Source: Anaerolineae bacterium (GTDB lineage: Bacteria > Chloroflexota > Anaerolineae > Aggregatilineales > UBA2796). Taken from it: a stretch of 64,000 nucleotides of DNA. Made by a program: the position numbers and the translations under genes. The notes beneath the pieces were generated by a model. The model was not told the DNA's origin and ran no database searches. It saw only the letters and a list, made by a program, of their open reading frames with translations. This document shows, one piece after another, positions 1 through 9,478 of this stretch. Numbering within the stretch: position 1 is the stretch's first letter; each line of letters begins with the position of its first letter. The stretch covers positions 248,001-312,000 of the forward strand of contig JAHBVJ010000002.1 in assembly GCA_019637615.1 (NCBI GenBank), in the 5' to 3' direction.

Positions 1-241
1 GATCGGGGCGGCTGTCGGGGATGCCGGACATGCCGCAGCCAAGCTGATCATAGTAGATCACACGCCGCCCCGTGTCCGCCATCGCGTCGAACGCTTCCAG
101 ATAGTCATGCGTCGCGCCGGGGCCACCATGCAGCACCAGCAGCGGCAGTTTGCCCGGTTCCTCCCCCGCGCCCACGATCCGATACCACGTCTGATAGCCC
201 TTGAACGGGATCGTCCCCGTCGTGATCGGCTGCGTCATCAT
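1..241 (-). CDS. Prolyl-iminopeptidase-like alpha/beta hydrolase, N-terminal part (runs off window)
   Basis: The minus strand is open from an ATG at 241 to the window edge, giving about 80 residues. The peptide shows the oxyanion-hole motif HGGPGATHDY and, after it, YYDQLGCGMSG, the pair typical of proline iminopeptidase (peptidase family S33) and related alpha/beta hydrolases. The nucleophile serine and the rest of the catalytic triad lie outside the window. A GAGG sequence sits a few bases upstream of the ATG, and a second in-frame ATG follows at once. The gene is divergent from the ArsR regulator. Family members cleave N-terminal proline or act on small amides and esters; the exact substrate cannot be read here. 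Confidence 0.8.
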   Translation of the reverse strand, partial: MMTQPITTGTIPFKGYQTWYRIVGAGEEPGKLPLLVLHGGPGATHDYLEAFDAMADTGRRVIYYDQLGCGMSGIPDSRPD

Positions 242-396
242 GTCCTCACGTTCCCTAGCGCGCCTCAAAAAGCGCATCGCGCCCGTTTGCTCTGCGGAAT
301 TGTAGCCTGCCCAAACGCAACTCGATAGCACTTAGGCATTTCCACAACGCTGCCCCCTTGACTTAGCGGTAATTTGGCATAGACTAAGAACCATCG

Positions 397-428
397 TAAT
401 ATGCAAATACTGTAATATTCACATATTA
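397..428. promoter_or_regulatory. AT-rich inverted repeat, candidate ArsR operator
   Basis: TAATATG (397-403) and CATATTA (422-428) form a 7-bp inverted repeat with an 18-bp AT-rich centre that also contains TAATAT. It ends 21 bases before the arsR-type ATG. ArsR/SmtB proteins commonly autoregulate through AT-rich dyads in this position. The assignment rests on position and composition only. Confidence 0.4.
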
Positions 429-449
429 GCAGAGTAAGCAGAGACACAC

Positions 450-788
450 ATGAAACAGCCGCTGCATCGGTTTAAGGCCGAATTTTTCAAGACGTTGGGG
501 CATCCCGCGCGTCTTGCCATCATCGATCATCTGCGCGATGGCGAAAAAAGCGTCAACGAGCTGCAAGTGCTCATCGACGCGGATCAATCGACCGTCTCGC
601 AGCAGCTTGCCAAACTGCGCAGCGCCAACATCGTTGACTCGCGCAAGGTCGGCACGACGGTCTACTACACCGCACGCGATCCGATGATCTTCAAGCTGCT
701 GGATGTCGCCCGCGAGATTTTCAACAATCAGCTCGTCGGGACGCAAGACATGCTCCAAGAACTTAACAGGGAAACCGCCAATACCTAA
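450..788 (+). CDS. ArsR/SmtB-family winged-helix transcriptional regulator
   Basis: This 112-residue protein fits the ArsR/SmtB dimeric winged-helix family. The pattern FKTLGHPARLAIIDHL opens the domain. The recognition helix region reads QSTVSQQLAKLRSANIVDSRKVG, and the wing ends VYYTARDP. It lacks the Cys-rich ELCVCDL-type metal box of ArsR or CadC, so it probably senses something other than thiophilic metals. No cysteine is present at all, which also argues against thiol redox sensing. It lies directly upstream of a SulP transporter in the same direction and is likely to control it; an AT-rich dyad upstream suggests autoregulation. Confidence 0.9.
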   Translation: MKQPLHRFKAEFFKTLGHPARLAIIDHLRDGEKSVNELQVLIDADQSTVSQQLAKLRSANIVDSRKVGTTVYYTARDPMIFKLLDVAREIFNNQLVGTQDMLQELNRETANT

Positions 789-866
789 TGCCCACGTGCC
801 TCAGATTGATCGCCGTCAATTCCATCCTTGATTCCACCGTTGATTGCTAAAAGGATCAGCCGCATC

Positions 867-2540
867 GTGCAATTGCTCTCCTCTTTCACGCTGTTTCGAA
901 TACTGCGTAACGAATTCCAGAACTATACTGTGCAAAGTTTCCGACAAGACCTCATCGCGGGCATCACCGTCGCGGCGGTGGCCTTACCGCTGGCACTGGC
1001 CTTCGGGGTAGCGTCCGGTGCGACGGCGGCGGCTGGACTCGTCACCGCTGTGATCGCTGGCCTCGTGATCGGCGTCCTGAGCGGCGCAGGCACACAGATT
1101 TCGGGGCCAACCGGCACCATGTCCGCCGTGCTTGTGGTCATCGCCAGTCAGTTTGGCATCCAAGCCGTGTGGATCACGACCCTGTTGGCGGGGCTGATCA
1201 TCCTCAGTTTGGGGCTGCTGCGGCTCGGTCACATCGCCAACTTTATTCCCGCATCCGTGATCACGGGGTTCACCAGTGGCGTCGCTGCCATCATCTTCAT
1301 CGGGCAGATCGACAATCTATTGGGCGTGAAAACGCCCTCGACCTCCAACGCGCTGCTGAAATTGGTGCATTATTTTCAAGGTGGATTCACGCCTAATCAG
1401 ACGACCATCGTCTTGTGTGTGGCGGTCATCCTGATCATTGTGCTGTGGCCTAAGCCGTGGAACAAAGTCATCCCCGGCACGTTAGCCTCCATCGTGATCA
1501 TCACGGGCGTGGTCGATGTCTTCCACATCAACGTCCCCGTGATCGGCACTATTCCGCAAACTATCGTCCTCGATGAACATCTGACGTTGGCGACCATCCC
1601 ATGGGAATTGGTCGGTCAGTTGATCGTCCCCGCGCTGTCGATTGCCGCGCTCGTCGTGATCGAGGCGCTGTTGAGCGGCGCGGCGGCGAATCGCTTGCCC
1701 GAATCGCAGTTGCGCATGGTGAACGATCAACATCTGATCGCCCTCGGCATCGGGAATCTGATCAGTCCGTTCTTCGGCGGCGTACCTGCTACCTCTGCCT
1801 TCGCCCGCACCAGCATCGGGCTGCGCAGCGGTTCCCGTACTCGCGTCACCAGCATCGTGCATTCTGTTACGCTGTTGTTCGCCATTCTCATCGCTGCGCC
1901 TTCGCTTTCCAAAATCCCGCTGTCCGTACTGGCGGGGGTCTTGGCAGTGACGACATGGCGCATGAACAATTGGCCCGCGATTCGCAAAATGTTCAAGCAG
2001 CGCTTCAAGAGCGCCATCATCGCTTTCCTGTTGACTTTCATTGGGACGATCCTGTTCGATCTCACCTCCGCGATCATCCTTGGGGTCGGCCTCTCCGCCA
2101 TCGTCTTCGTATTCCAGAGCAGCCAGATTCAGATCGAACGGAGCGAAGTAGATGTGCAAAAGATGGCAGAACGTGGTCACAAAATGCTATCGGGGGCACA
2201 CCAAATTCAGGTGGTGTATGTCCTCGGCCCCTTATTTTTCGGCACGGCTGCCACTTTTGAGAACGAGATGCGTGATCTCGAAGATGTGAACGACATCATC
2301 CTGAGTCTGCGTACTGTCCCCATGATCGATACAACCGGCTTGCACATGCTGGAAGACCTCATCGACCGCGTGCAGGCGCGTGGTGGTCAGGTCTACCTCA
2401 GCGGGACGAACGAATCCGTCCTCGCTTATCTGCGGCGCTCAAAACTGGTCGAGCGCATCGGCGGTGAGTCGCGCGTCTTCTGGAGTGCCTTCGAAGCCAT
2501 CGTCTCGGCAGATGTCAACCGCGCCAACCTAGCCGCCTGA
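867..2540 (+). CDS. SulP-family inorganic anion transporter with STAS domain
   Basis: This polytopic membrane protein of about 557 residues matches the SulP (SLC26-like) family, which moves sulfate, bicarbonate or similar anions. The N-terminal signature FRQDLIAGITVAAVALPLALAFG is visible, followed by many hydrophobic segments. The C-terminal 120 residues form a STAS domain with the IDTTGLHMLEDL element. I place the start at GTG 867, which has AAGGA upstream; a TTG at 828 extends the frame by 13 codons without a clear ribosome binding site. It follows the ArsR regulator by about 80 bases, so the two probably form one unit. The transported anion is not evident. Confidence 0.9.
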   Translation: MQLLSSFTLFRILRNEFQNYTVQSFRQDLIAGITVAAVALPLALAFGVASGATAAAGLVTAVIAGLVIGVLSGAGTQISGPTGTMSAVLVVIASQFGIQAVWITTLLAGLIILSLGLLRLGHIANFIPASVITGFTSGVAAIIFIGQIDNLLGVKTPSTSNALLKLVHYFQGGFTPNQTTIVLCVAVILIIVLWPKPWNKVIPGTLASIVIITGVVDVFHINVPVIGTIPQTIVLDEHLTLATIPWELVGQLIVPALSIAALVVIEALLSGAAANRLPESQLRMVNDQHLIALGIGNLISPFFGGVPATSAFARTSIGLRSGSRTRVTSIVHSVTLLFAILIAAPSLSKIPLSVLAGVLAVTTWRMNNWPAIRKMFKQRFKSAIIAFLLTFIGTILFDLTSAIILGVGLSAIVFVFQSSQIQIERSEVDVQKMAERGHKMLSGAHQIQVVYVLGPLFFGTAATFENEMRDLEDVNDIILSLRTVPMIDTTGLHMLEDLIDRVQARGGQVYLSGTNESVLAYLRRSKLVERIGGESRVFWSAFEAIVSADVNRANLAA

Positions 2541-2744
2541 CGCGGATTTCAGATAAACACGAGCTGATGCGTGCCTACGCTTCACTCTCCGACACTTTTA
2601 TGGTTCTCAACTGTGCGTTGACAATGAGCGCGCACCGCTGCCGATCCGCGCCCTTGCTAGTTATACACTGAGAAGGTCGTCCTAGTTCGCGGGTTGTAAG
2701 GTCAGTGCGTGCTCATGCTAGAAGGCGAACGGTGCAGCGCGATG

Positions 2745-4301
2745 TTAACTCATTTCCTCGGCTTGGCGGGCTTGCTCCGCGATCTCCTGCTTGAATTTCC
2801 AGTAGTGTTCGGTGAGACTGACTTTGAGCGTGTGCGGATTTTCTAGACGACGGCTTTCCAAGCGGATGGTACGTATGCGCGATTTGGCGTAGGCTCTAAC
2901 CTCTTTGATGGGCGGCATCTCGTACACCAGTTTGCCGTCTACGAAGATCGGGATGTGGAGAGCCTCGACGGCATCGTAGTGTTCATACGTGGTTTGCTGG
3001 CTAGGATTGTTGGGATTGACGCCCACAAAGCGGCGTCCCGGCTCGATCACCTCATCGTCAAGCGCGACAATATCCGCCACGATGAAGCCATTGCGCAGCA
3101 GACGTACTGTTTTCTTGAGGCCGGGATTAGTGACCTTTTCTGGCTGCGCCGAGATTTTGATGCGTGGTTCCCACTCGCCCAGCGTGTTTTCCACCGCCAC
3201 TAACTTATAGACGCCGCCTAGCGAAGATTGATCGCCGCCCGTGATCAATTGGGTACCAACGCCGAAGATCAAGCGCTCAACCACCTCGTCGGCGTTGATC
3301 TGAGGGACATCGTAACCGACTTCCAAGCTGATCTCACGCCGATAGCCTTCGTCGCGGACACTGCGGCGGATTTCGTTGTGCAGCAGGGCGATCTTACGCT
3401 CGTTCAGGTCATTGCTCAAAACGATGCGCATTTCAGGCAACCCTGCATGTTCCAGCATCACATGCGCGACGATTGACCAATAGGTGAGATCGCCGGAATC
3501 GATGCGTACGCCGCTGGCTTGCTGCCCCATCTGCTGCATGGCTTGCGCGACACGGATGGCATTGAGCAACCCTTTGTAAATGTCGTAAGTATCGACCAGA
3601 AACAAGGCGGCTTTGGGGAAGCTGTATGCGTAGTGCTCGAAGGCTTCGACCTCATCGGAAAAGAACATCACGTAGCTGTGGGCGTGCGTGCCCGCCACCG
3701 GAATCCCGTAATGGAAGCCCGCTGCAACGTTGCTGGTCGCATCCGTGCCACCGATATAGGCCGCGCGGGAGGCCGTCATCGCGCCATCGACGCCCTGCGC
3801 ACGCCGCAAACCAAATTCCATCACATTTTTGTCTTCGGCGTTGAATTTGACGTGCGAGGCTTTGGTCGCGATCAGGGTGGGGAAGTTGACCAAGGTGAGG
3901 AGCGCCGTCTCGATCAACTGTGCTTCTTCGAGCGCCGCCAAGACGCGGATACCATAGACGCCGGGGAGCAGCACTTCGCCCTCGCGCATCGATTCGAGGG
4001 TGCCGGTGAAACGGAACTCTCGCAAGTGGACGAGAAACTCGTCATCAAAAACATTTTGCGCCCGCAAATAACTGATCTGTTCGTCAGTGAAGCGCAGGTT
4101 TTGCAGGTATTCGATCAGCGCATGGAGGCCAACAAAAACTGAATACAACCCGTGAAATGGTGCATCCCGATAAAAATATTCAAATACCACGCGGCGGCGG
4201 TGCATTCCGATCTTGAAATAAGAGGCGATCATCGTCAGTTGATAAAAATCGGTGAGCAACGCATTAGCGTAGGGCGTAGTTGGCGGTTCCACGAGCAACA
4301 T
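2745..4301 (-). CDS. pncB: Nicotinate phosphoribosyltransferase
   Basis: This 518-residue protein catalyses formation of nicotinate mononucleotide from nicotinate and PRPP in the NAD salvage (Preiss-Handler) pathway. The start region ALLTDFYQLTMIASYFK is the classic NAPRTase opening, and GTHAHSYVMFF, RIDSGDLTYWS, VLSNDLNE and GVGTQLITGGDQ are family motifs. Length suits the longer bacterial form. It converges on the SulP gene and diverges from the beta-helix gene; no NAD-pathway neighbour is visible. The start ATG at 4301 gives MLLVEPPTTPYANALL, of ordinary length for the family. Confidence 0.95.
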   Translation of the reverse strand: MLLVEPPTTPYANALLTDFYQLTMIASYFKIGMHRRRVVFEYFYRDAPFHGLYSVFVGLHALIEYLQNLRFTDEQISYLRAQNVFDDEFLVHLREFRFTGTLESMREGEVLLPGVYGIRVLAALEEAQLIETALLTLVNFPTLIATKASHVKFNAEDKNVMEFGLRRAQGVDGAMTASRAAYIGGTDATSNVAAGFHYGIPVAGTHAHSYVMFFSDEVEAFEHYAYSFPKAALFLVDTYDIYKGLLNAIRVAQAMQQMGQQASGVRIDSGDLTYWSIVAHVMLEHAGLPEMRIVLSNDLNERKIALLHNEIRRSVRDEGYRREISLEVGYDVPQINADEVVERLIFGVGTQLITGGDQSSLGGVYKLVAVENTLGEWEPRIKISAQPEKVTNPGLKKTVRLLRNGFIVADIVALDDEVIEPGRRFVGVNPNNPSQQTTYEHYDAVEALHIPIFVDGKLVYEMPPIKEVRAYAKSRIRTIRLESRRLENPHTLKVSLTEHYWKFKQEIAEQARQAEEMS

Positions 4302-4551
4302 CCTTTAGCGGCGATTCTTTCCTTGATTGTAGAGATAGAAGCCCTGAGATTGCAATTTCGCACATCGCCGTGAGTAAGAAACGTCTGCGTCGCGAGTATA
4401 GCGTATAGGTCTATCAGCTTGATCACAGTTGTGACAGCAGAAGCGAAGCATATTACCGTTACGGCCTTCAACGATATACAATATTCGTAGCCCGTTGGGG
4501 AATGTACACGTTATCAATAAGTAGAAAATCCTTGCCCGGAGCTGACTGCAT

Positions 4552-5916
4552 ATGGCGAAGATGCGAAAGTTCATCATATCCGATACGCGCCAAATCGCGC
4601 CGTTTAATCAACCGGCGCGCGAATTGAGCGTGTTGAATAAGCCATTGTGGTTGGCACAGCGAGACGCACTGGTTGACTACTGCGATACCGAAATTCCGGT
4701 GGAAGCGCTGAAAGATGTGCCGCGTTCGAATGAAGAAATGATCGTCCATCGCGATAATTTGTACTTCGATCAACCCTTCATCACGGATTTCATCACGCAA
4801 GCACGCAAAACGAATTTGCCGTGCCGCGCAGCCTTCAAACCGAGCGATAAAGCCTTCGCCTCATACGCGATCCCGTTGGCACGCAACATCCACGCGGAAC
4901 CACGCCGTGACAGCACGGGACGTCCTGTGCGCGACGCCCGTGGTCGGGATGTAATCGATCACTACGAGATCGATCTGTGGTACTTCCCACGCGGGTATCA
5001 GCCGGAGTCGCCCATCGTACCGATCTACATCTCCAGCGGTGCGACAGAAGTGGGCTATTATTCGGTGCCGGAATACATGAGCGGACGAGGCGACCTGACG
5101 CATTATCTGGCTAAACGTACGATGCTCTCAATTGAGAATTGGATTCATGTTTTCTATGCGAATGTGATCCTTGGCATTTTCTCGATTGGACACCGTTTTG
5201 AAGTTCGACAGGCAGAAAGCAACTTTTTCCGGCTAAAAATCCTGTGGAAGGCGCTGCTAGAGCAGACACAGGTGCTGTCGTGCTCTGAACTGGTGACGAT
5301 TGGCAAAGACTGCGTGATCGACCCGACAGCGGTCATTCAGGGGCCGACGATCATCGGGGATAACGTGACGATTGGCCCCGGCACCGTGATCGGTAACTGC
5401 TACATCGGCAACAACGTGAATATCGGGCAGGGCTGTCAGTTGATGTTGAGCGTGATCAATGACAACAGTTTCTTGCCGTTCCGCGCCGCCACGTTCATGA
5501 CCGTGATGATGGAAAACAGCATCGTGGCGCAGAATACGTGCTTGCAGATGTGCGTGGTGGGGCGCAATAGCTTCGTCGGCGCGGGGACAACCTTCACCGA
5601 TTTCAATTTGCTGCCGACGCCGTTGAAGGTCGAGGCGATTGACGGTTCGCTGGAACGCGTCGGGCAGATGGTGTTGGGCGGCTGCGTCGGGCATAACTGC
5701 CGCTTGGGATCGGGGCTGGTAATTTATCCTGCGCGTATGATCGAATCCGACGTAATTTTGTTCGCGACTCCCTCACGGCGCGTGATCAAGAAGAATATCA
5801 GCTACGAGGAAAGCGACCACCACGATCTGCGGCCTGAGATCGCACGGCTGCATAAACGCGCTTATCCGCGCCGCACCGAGCATGTGGGAGAAGAAGCTTA
5901 TCTGGAGTCGTGGTAA
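4552..5916 (+). CDS. Left-handed beta-helix (hexapeptide repeat) protein, acyl-ACP reductase partner
   Basis: The 454-residue protein has an N-terminal half of about 230 residues that I do not recognise, followed by hexapeptide repeats (for example VIDPTAVIQGPTIIGDNVTIG and CYIGNNVNIGQGC) typical of left-handed parallel beta-helix acyl- or nucleotidyltransferases. The N-terminal half shows no nucleotidyltransferase GxGTRL motif, so it is not a GlmU-type enzyme. Its stop codon is followed immediately by the TTG of the acyl-ACP-reductase-like gene, so the two are almost certainly co-translated. A possible promoter TTGTGA-16-TATTAC lies at 4429-4456. The acyltransferase role is inference from fold and neighbour. 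Confidence 0.75.
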   Translation: MAKMRKFIISDTRQIAPFNQPARELSVLNKPLWLAQRDALVDYCDTEIPVEALKDVPRSNEEMIVHRDNLYFDQPFITDFITQARKTNLPCRAAFKPSDKAFASYAIPLARNIHAEPRRDSTGRPVRDARGRDVIDHYEIDLWYFPRGYQPESPIVPIYISSGATEVGYYSVPEYMSGRGDLTHYLAKRTMLSIENWIHVFYANVILGIFSIGHRFEVRQAESNFFRLKILWKALLEQTQVLSCSELVTIGKDCVIDPTAVIQGPTIIGDNVTIGPGTVIGNCYIGNNVNIGQGCQLMLSVINDNSFLPFRAATFMTVMMENSIVAQNTCLQMCVVGRNSFVGAGTTFTDFNLLPTPLKVEAIDGSLERVGQMVLGGCVGHNCRLGSGLVIYPARMIESDVILFATPSRRVIKKNISYEESDHHDLRPEIARLHKRAYPRRTEHVGEEAYLESW

Positions 5917-7023
5917 TTGACCAACGATACCTTTGCCTTCATCATCCATCCGATCAACCCTAAACGTGATGTGAGCCGTAAATGGCCTTGGCTCGGCAAA
6001 CTGCTGACCGAGGGACAAGTCAATTTTTTCTCGGCGTATTTCCCGCCCGTGTACATTTCCGAGATCAACGGGATCACTTCGCAAGCCACAGGACGCGAGA
6101 TCACGGGGTGGTTCATCGCGTGCCCATTCACGCCGCAGCGGATGATGCAGTTGCCCGTGAACATGGTGTATGACAAGCTGGTGGCGTGCGGGCATAAGGC
6201 GGATAAGCTCGGCGCGCGTATCCTCGGCCTCGGCGCGTATACATCGGTGGTGGGCGACGCGGGCGTGACGATTGCGCAGCGGCTAGACATGCCTGTGACG
6301 ACGGGCGACAGCTACACGATTTACATGGCGGTGGAAGCCGTACGCAAAGCCGCCGAAGTGATGGGCATCCCACTCGCCAGCGCGACGGCAGCGGTCGTCG
6401 GCGCGACGGGCGCGATTGGCAGCGTGTGCGCGCAAATGTTGGCTTCCGACGTGAGCGAGTTGATCCTGATCGGACGGCGCGACGAGGCGATCCAGACGGT
6501 GCGCGAGAAGTGCGAGGGGCGCGGGGCGACGATCCGCGCGGGCACGGACATGAACATGATCTACGAGGCCGATCTGGTGCTGACTGTGACAAGCGCGATC
6601 CAAGAGGTGATCTATCCTGAGCATTTGAAGCCGGGTACGGTGGTGTGCGATGTGGCACGCCCGCGCGACGTGTCGAAGTTGGTGGCGGATAAGCGCGACG
6701 ATGTGCTGGTGTTTGAAGGCGGCATGGTCGAAGTCCCCGGCCCCGTTGATTTCCACTTCGATTTCGGATTCCCGCCCAAAATGTCGTTCGCGTGCATGGC
6801 AGAAACGATGGCGCTGGCATTGGAAGGTCGCTATGAGGATTACAGCATCGGTAAGGAATTGACTATCGAGGAAGCACTAGAAATCGGCGCGATCTGTACC
6901 AAGCACGGCTTCAAGCTCGGCGGATTCCGCAGCTTTGAACGCGCCGTGACCGATGCGCAGATCGACCGTGTACGCGAAAAGGCGCAGACGAACCTGCGGA
7001 CGTGGAAACAGGTCAGGGTGTAG
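5917..7023 (+). CDS. Long-chain acyl-ACP/acyl-CoA reductase-like protein (AAR family)
   Basis: The 368-residue protein resembles cyanobacterial long-chain fatty acyl-ACP reductase, the enzyme that makes fatty aldehydes for alkane synthesis. A Rossmann nucleotide-binding motif VVGATGAIGS sits near residues 160-170. A conserved region FACMAETMALALEG follows, whose cysteine (about residue 293) matches the catalytic cysteine of the cyanobacterial enzymes, and the C-terminal region KHGFKLGGF also matches. The start is a TTG directly after the TAA of the preceding gene, with GGAG upstream. No aldehyde-deformylating oxygenase is present in the window, so the aldehyde may instead feed alcohol, wax or ether-lipid synthesis. 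The substrate is inference. Confidence 0.8.
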   Translation: MTNDTFAFIIHPINPKRDVSRKWPWLGKLLTEGQVNFFSAYFPPVYISEINGITSQATGREITGWFIACPFTPQRMMQLPVNMVYDKLVACGHKADKLGARILGLGAYTSVVGDAGVTIAQRLDMPVTTGDSYTIYMAVEAVRKAAEVMGIPLASATAAVVGATGAIGSVCAQMLASDVSELILIGRRDEAIQTVREKCEGRGATIRAGTDMNMIYEADLVLTVTSAIQEVIYPEHLKPGTVVCDVARPRDVSKLVADKRDDVLVFEGGMVEVPGPVDFHFDFGFPPKMSFACMAETMALALEGRYEDYSIGKELTIEEALEIGAICTKHGFKLGGFRSFERAVTDAQIDRVREKAQTNLRTWKQVRV

Positions 7024-7415
7024 TATTCATCTATCGTAAAGTGAAACTAATCTTTGAGGCTCACGTCGTTTGGAGATGTGTGAAAATCCCGCCAAATAGA
7101 TCGAATTTTGGCAAGCTGAACGAACGGCATGAAAAACAAAGGCGTGATCGACATCGATAGCGATTTTAGCAATCATCTCCTCAAATACATTTGGAATGAC
7201 TGCCGGGACTGGCGTGGCAGACTGGTTGACTGCTGCCACGCACAATCAAATTTCGCTACGCTACGTGTTGAGCGATAAACGGTCTAGTGCGACTGGGTTG
7301 CGCAAAATCACCAAGCTCAAACATCGTGCGCTGAAAGCCAAACTGTATATCACTGCCCTCAATCTGCGCCCGGTGAATTTGTAGATCAGTGGCTATACGT
7401 ATGGGTTCATCAAAT
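7024..7415. other. Gap without a supported gene
   Basis: Short open frames exist on both strands (60-72 codons) but have no ribosome binding sites or recognisable motifs. The sequence could hold decayed coding remnants; nothing can be assigned. Confidence 0.5.
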
Positions 7416-7676
7416 CTAGTTCAAGCTGTGCGCGTGGGAATGTCCACAGCCGCACGCCCCACCGCAGCACCCACCGGATGAGGCGGCTGGTGCGCTATCA
7501 CTGCCGGAAGCGGCACTCGTGCGCCCGCCTACGTGCATGACTACCATCGACAGCGCCCGCACACTATTCACCTCGTGGCATTCGGGACACTCGATTGGAG
7601 CGTCGGCGTCGGCAATAGCGCGAATTTTATCGTGTTTGGTGTTGCAGCTACGGCAAAAATATTCGTAGAGTGGCAT
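7416..7676 (-). CDS. FmdB-family zinc ribbon protein
   Basis: The 86-residue protein begins MPLYEYFCRSCNTKHDKI and has a second pair CPECH, the paired CxxC zinc knuckles of the FmdB/CxxC-CxxC-SSSS family. The tail is unusually rich in Cys, Gly and His (GGCCGGACGCGHSHAHS), which could bind an additional metal. Family members are named after a putative regulator of formamidase or amidase genes, but most are uncharacterised. No amidase gene is adjacent; the neighbours are the acyl-ACP-reductase-like gene, convergent, and the methyltransferase, divergent. Confidence 0.9.
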   Translation of the reverse strand: MPLYEYFCRSCNTKHDKIRAIADADAPIECPECHEVNSVRALSMVVMHVGGRTSAASGSDSAPAASSGGCCGGACGCGHSHAHSLN

Positions 7677-7820
7677 TGTGTGACCTCAAGTAGTTAAACT
7701 ATCGAGCGATGGGATGACAAAATTGTAAGAGGTGTCGTGACCATCGTCAAGCGGTCTACTAAGGGAAAGTTCCCACCGCTGTGTACATAAGCAGAATGCA
7801 CGCAAAAGCGTAAGGATGTT

Positions 7821-8591
7821 ATGACTCAGACTACGCCTCCCGAAGTACCAATGGAAGAATACAGCGCCGAATATTTCGAGCGCTATAACTATGCTGACCG
7901 TCCGCTGGGCAAATACAGCATGTACTGGTTCGCCCGTCGCTACTATGCCGCGCTGGTACGCCGTTATGCGCCGCCCGGTGTGAATCGACGGCTGTTAGAG
8001 CTTGGCTGCGGGTTGGGTCACATGCTTGGCCTGCTGCAAAATGACTTTCAGTGCGTCGGCATCGATCTGATCGACTACAGCATTCAGCAGACCAAGTTGA
8101 ACGCGCCTCATGCAGAAGCCTATGTGCAAAGCGCCGATGACCTCTCCAACTTTGAGGCGGGCACGTTTAGCGCCGTCGTCGCACTGCATCTGGTGGAGCA
8201 TCTCCCTGATCCGCAGAACACGATCCGGCAGGTGAATAAACTGCTCAAACCAGACGGGCTGTTCCTGTTCGCTACGCCGAATCCGGTTTATTCGCTGCGC
8301 CGTTATAAGGATCACCAGACCGACGCCATTGGCAAAGACCCGACGCACATCAATGTGCATCCGCCGGAAGTTTGGCATCAATGGGCAGAGGCCAACGGCT
8401 TCAAGGTGGTGGCGCATTTCGGAGATGGTTTATGGGATGTGCCATACCTGAAAGGCATCCCGACGAAATTACAATTCGCGGCCTTCGGATTTCCGGCGTT
8501 CGTACAGGTGATGACGCAAACGACGTTCACGCCGTTATCACTTGGCGTCAATCAAGTTTGTATCGCCCGCAAGATAGCAGAGGTGTCGTGA
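7821..8591 (+). CDS. Class I SAM-dependent methyltransferase
   Basis: The 256-residue protein has SAM-binding motif I LLELGCGLGHMLGLL, an acidic end of beta 2 (VGIDLIDYSI), motif II-like SAVVALHLVEHLPDP and the LKPDGLFLFATPNP element, as in the UbiG/Methyltransf_11 type. The substrate is unknown. AAGGA lies a few bases upstream of ATG 7821. Its stop overlaps the start of the next gene (TGATG), so it is translationally coupled to a membrane-anchored SDR. This suggests that the two modify the same small molecule or lipid. Confidence 0.9.
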   Translation: MTQTTPPEVPMEEYSAEYFERYNYADRPLGKYSMYWFARRYYAALVRRYAPPGVNRRLLELGCGLGHMLGLLQNDFQCVGIDLIDYSIQQTKLNAPHAEAYVQSADDLSNFEAGTFSAVVALHLVEHLPDPQNTIRQVNKLLKPDGLFLFATPNPVYSLRRYKDHQTDAIGKDPTHINVHPPEVWHQWAEANGFKVVAHFGDGLWDVPYLKGIPTKLQFAAFGFPAFVQVMTQTTFTPLSLGVNQVCIARKIAEVS

Positions 8592-9478
8592 TGAACTGGC
8601 TGCGTTGGATCGCGGTGGGGGGAGTCGCGGGGGTAGGGGGATATTGGCTGCTGCGGTATCTTCAGCCGGAGGAATCCTCGCTGGTGCTGAATGGCAGCGT
8701 GGTCGTGATCACCGGCGCATCGTCCGGAATCGGGCGCGCACTGGCGGATTCATTCGCCCGACGTGGCGCGAAGGTTGTGCTGGCTGGTCGCCGCGCGGAA
8801 CTATTGGAAAGCGTGCGACAGCAAATCGAGCCATATGCCACCGATGTTGTGGCGATTCCCACCGATGTGACCGATGAAGCCAGTTTACAGGCGCTCGTCA
8901 GCCAGACCTTGGATCGCTTCGGGCGGATCGATGTGTTGGTCAACAATGCGGGCGTGCTCGTGACTGGCCCGCTGCATACCATGACCGCCGATAACATTCA
9001 TCAGAGCGTGCGCACCAACTATGAGGCGGCAATGATGCTCACGCAACTGGCGCTGCCAACCCTATTAGCGCAGCGCTCCGGCAAGATCATCAACATCGCT
9101 TCCGTCAATGGACGCGTCCCGAACCCGACTTCGACCATCTATGGCTCGACCAAGCATGGACTGCTGGCGTTCTCGGATTCGCTGCGCCGCGAGTTGTTCG
9201 GGACAGGTGTGCATGTGATTTCCGTGCTGCCAAGATGGACACGCACCGAGTTGGTGCCGCCGGAAATCTTAGCTACGGTGCGGGAAATGGATACGCCAGA
9301 ATTCGTAGCGGAACGCACCATCGATGGCTTGCTGAAAAATCTGGATAACGTGTATTTTGGCACGACGATGACGCGCTTATTGATGTGGTGCGAACGTCAT
9401 TTCCCCCGTGTGATGAATTTGTATTGGCGGATGCAGATGACCCCGCAGTATCTTGAACGCAGCCGCCTGAAAAATTAG
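8591..9478 (+). CDS. Membrane-anchored short-chain dehydrogenase/reductase
   Basis: This is a 295-residue classical SDR. It has the NAD(P)-binding motif VITGASSGIG, the NNAG motif (VLVNNAGVLV), catalytic serine region IASVNG and the YGSTK catalytic pair. A hydrophobic N-terminal segment (about residues 5-22) would anchor it in the membrane. I chose ATG 8591 because it overlaps the stop of the methyltransferase by TGATG; the longer frame upstream runs out of phase through the methyltransferase. The region after the catalytic site (VLPRWTRTELVPPEI) and a hydrophobic C-terminal part suit reduction of a hydrophobic substrate, which is inference. Confidence 0.9.
   Translation: MNWLRWIAVGGVAGVGGYWLLRYLQPEESSLVLNGSVVVITGASSGIGRALADSFARRGAKVVLAGRRAELLESVRQQIEPYATDVVAIPTDVTDEASLQALVSQTLDRFGRIDVLVNNAGVLVTGPLHTMTADNIHQSVRTNYEAAMMLTQLALPTLLAQRSGKIINIASVNGRVPNPTSTIYGSTKHGLLAFSDSLRRELFGTGVHVISVLPRWTRTELVPPEILATVREMDTPEFVAERTIDGLLKNLDNVYFGTTMTRLLMWCERHFPRVMNLYWRMQMTPQYLERSRLKN

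Noticed and set aside
1482..2180. Long minus-strand frame opposite the SulP gene
   Set aside because: Its peptide is charged and low in hydrophobic residues with no motif, as expected for antisense of a membrane protein gene; the plus frame has clear family motifs.
7196..7384. 62-codon frame MTAGTGVADWLTAATHNQ..., considered as a decayed transposase or small gene
   Set aside because: No ribosome binding site, no terminal inverted repeats and no recognisable motif.
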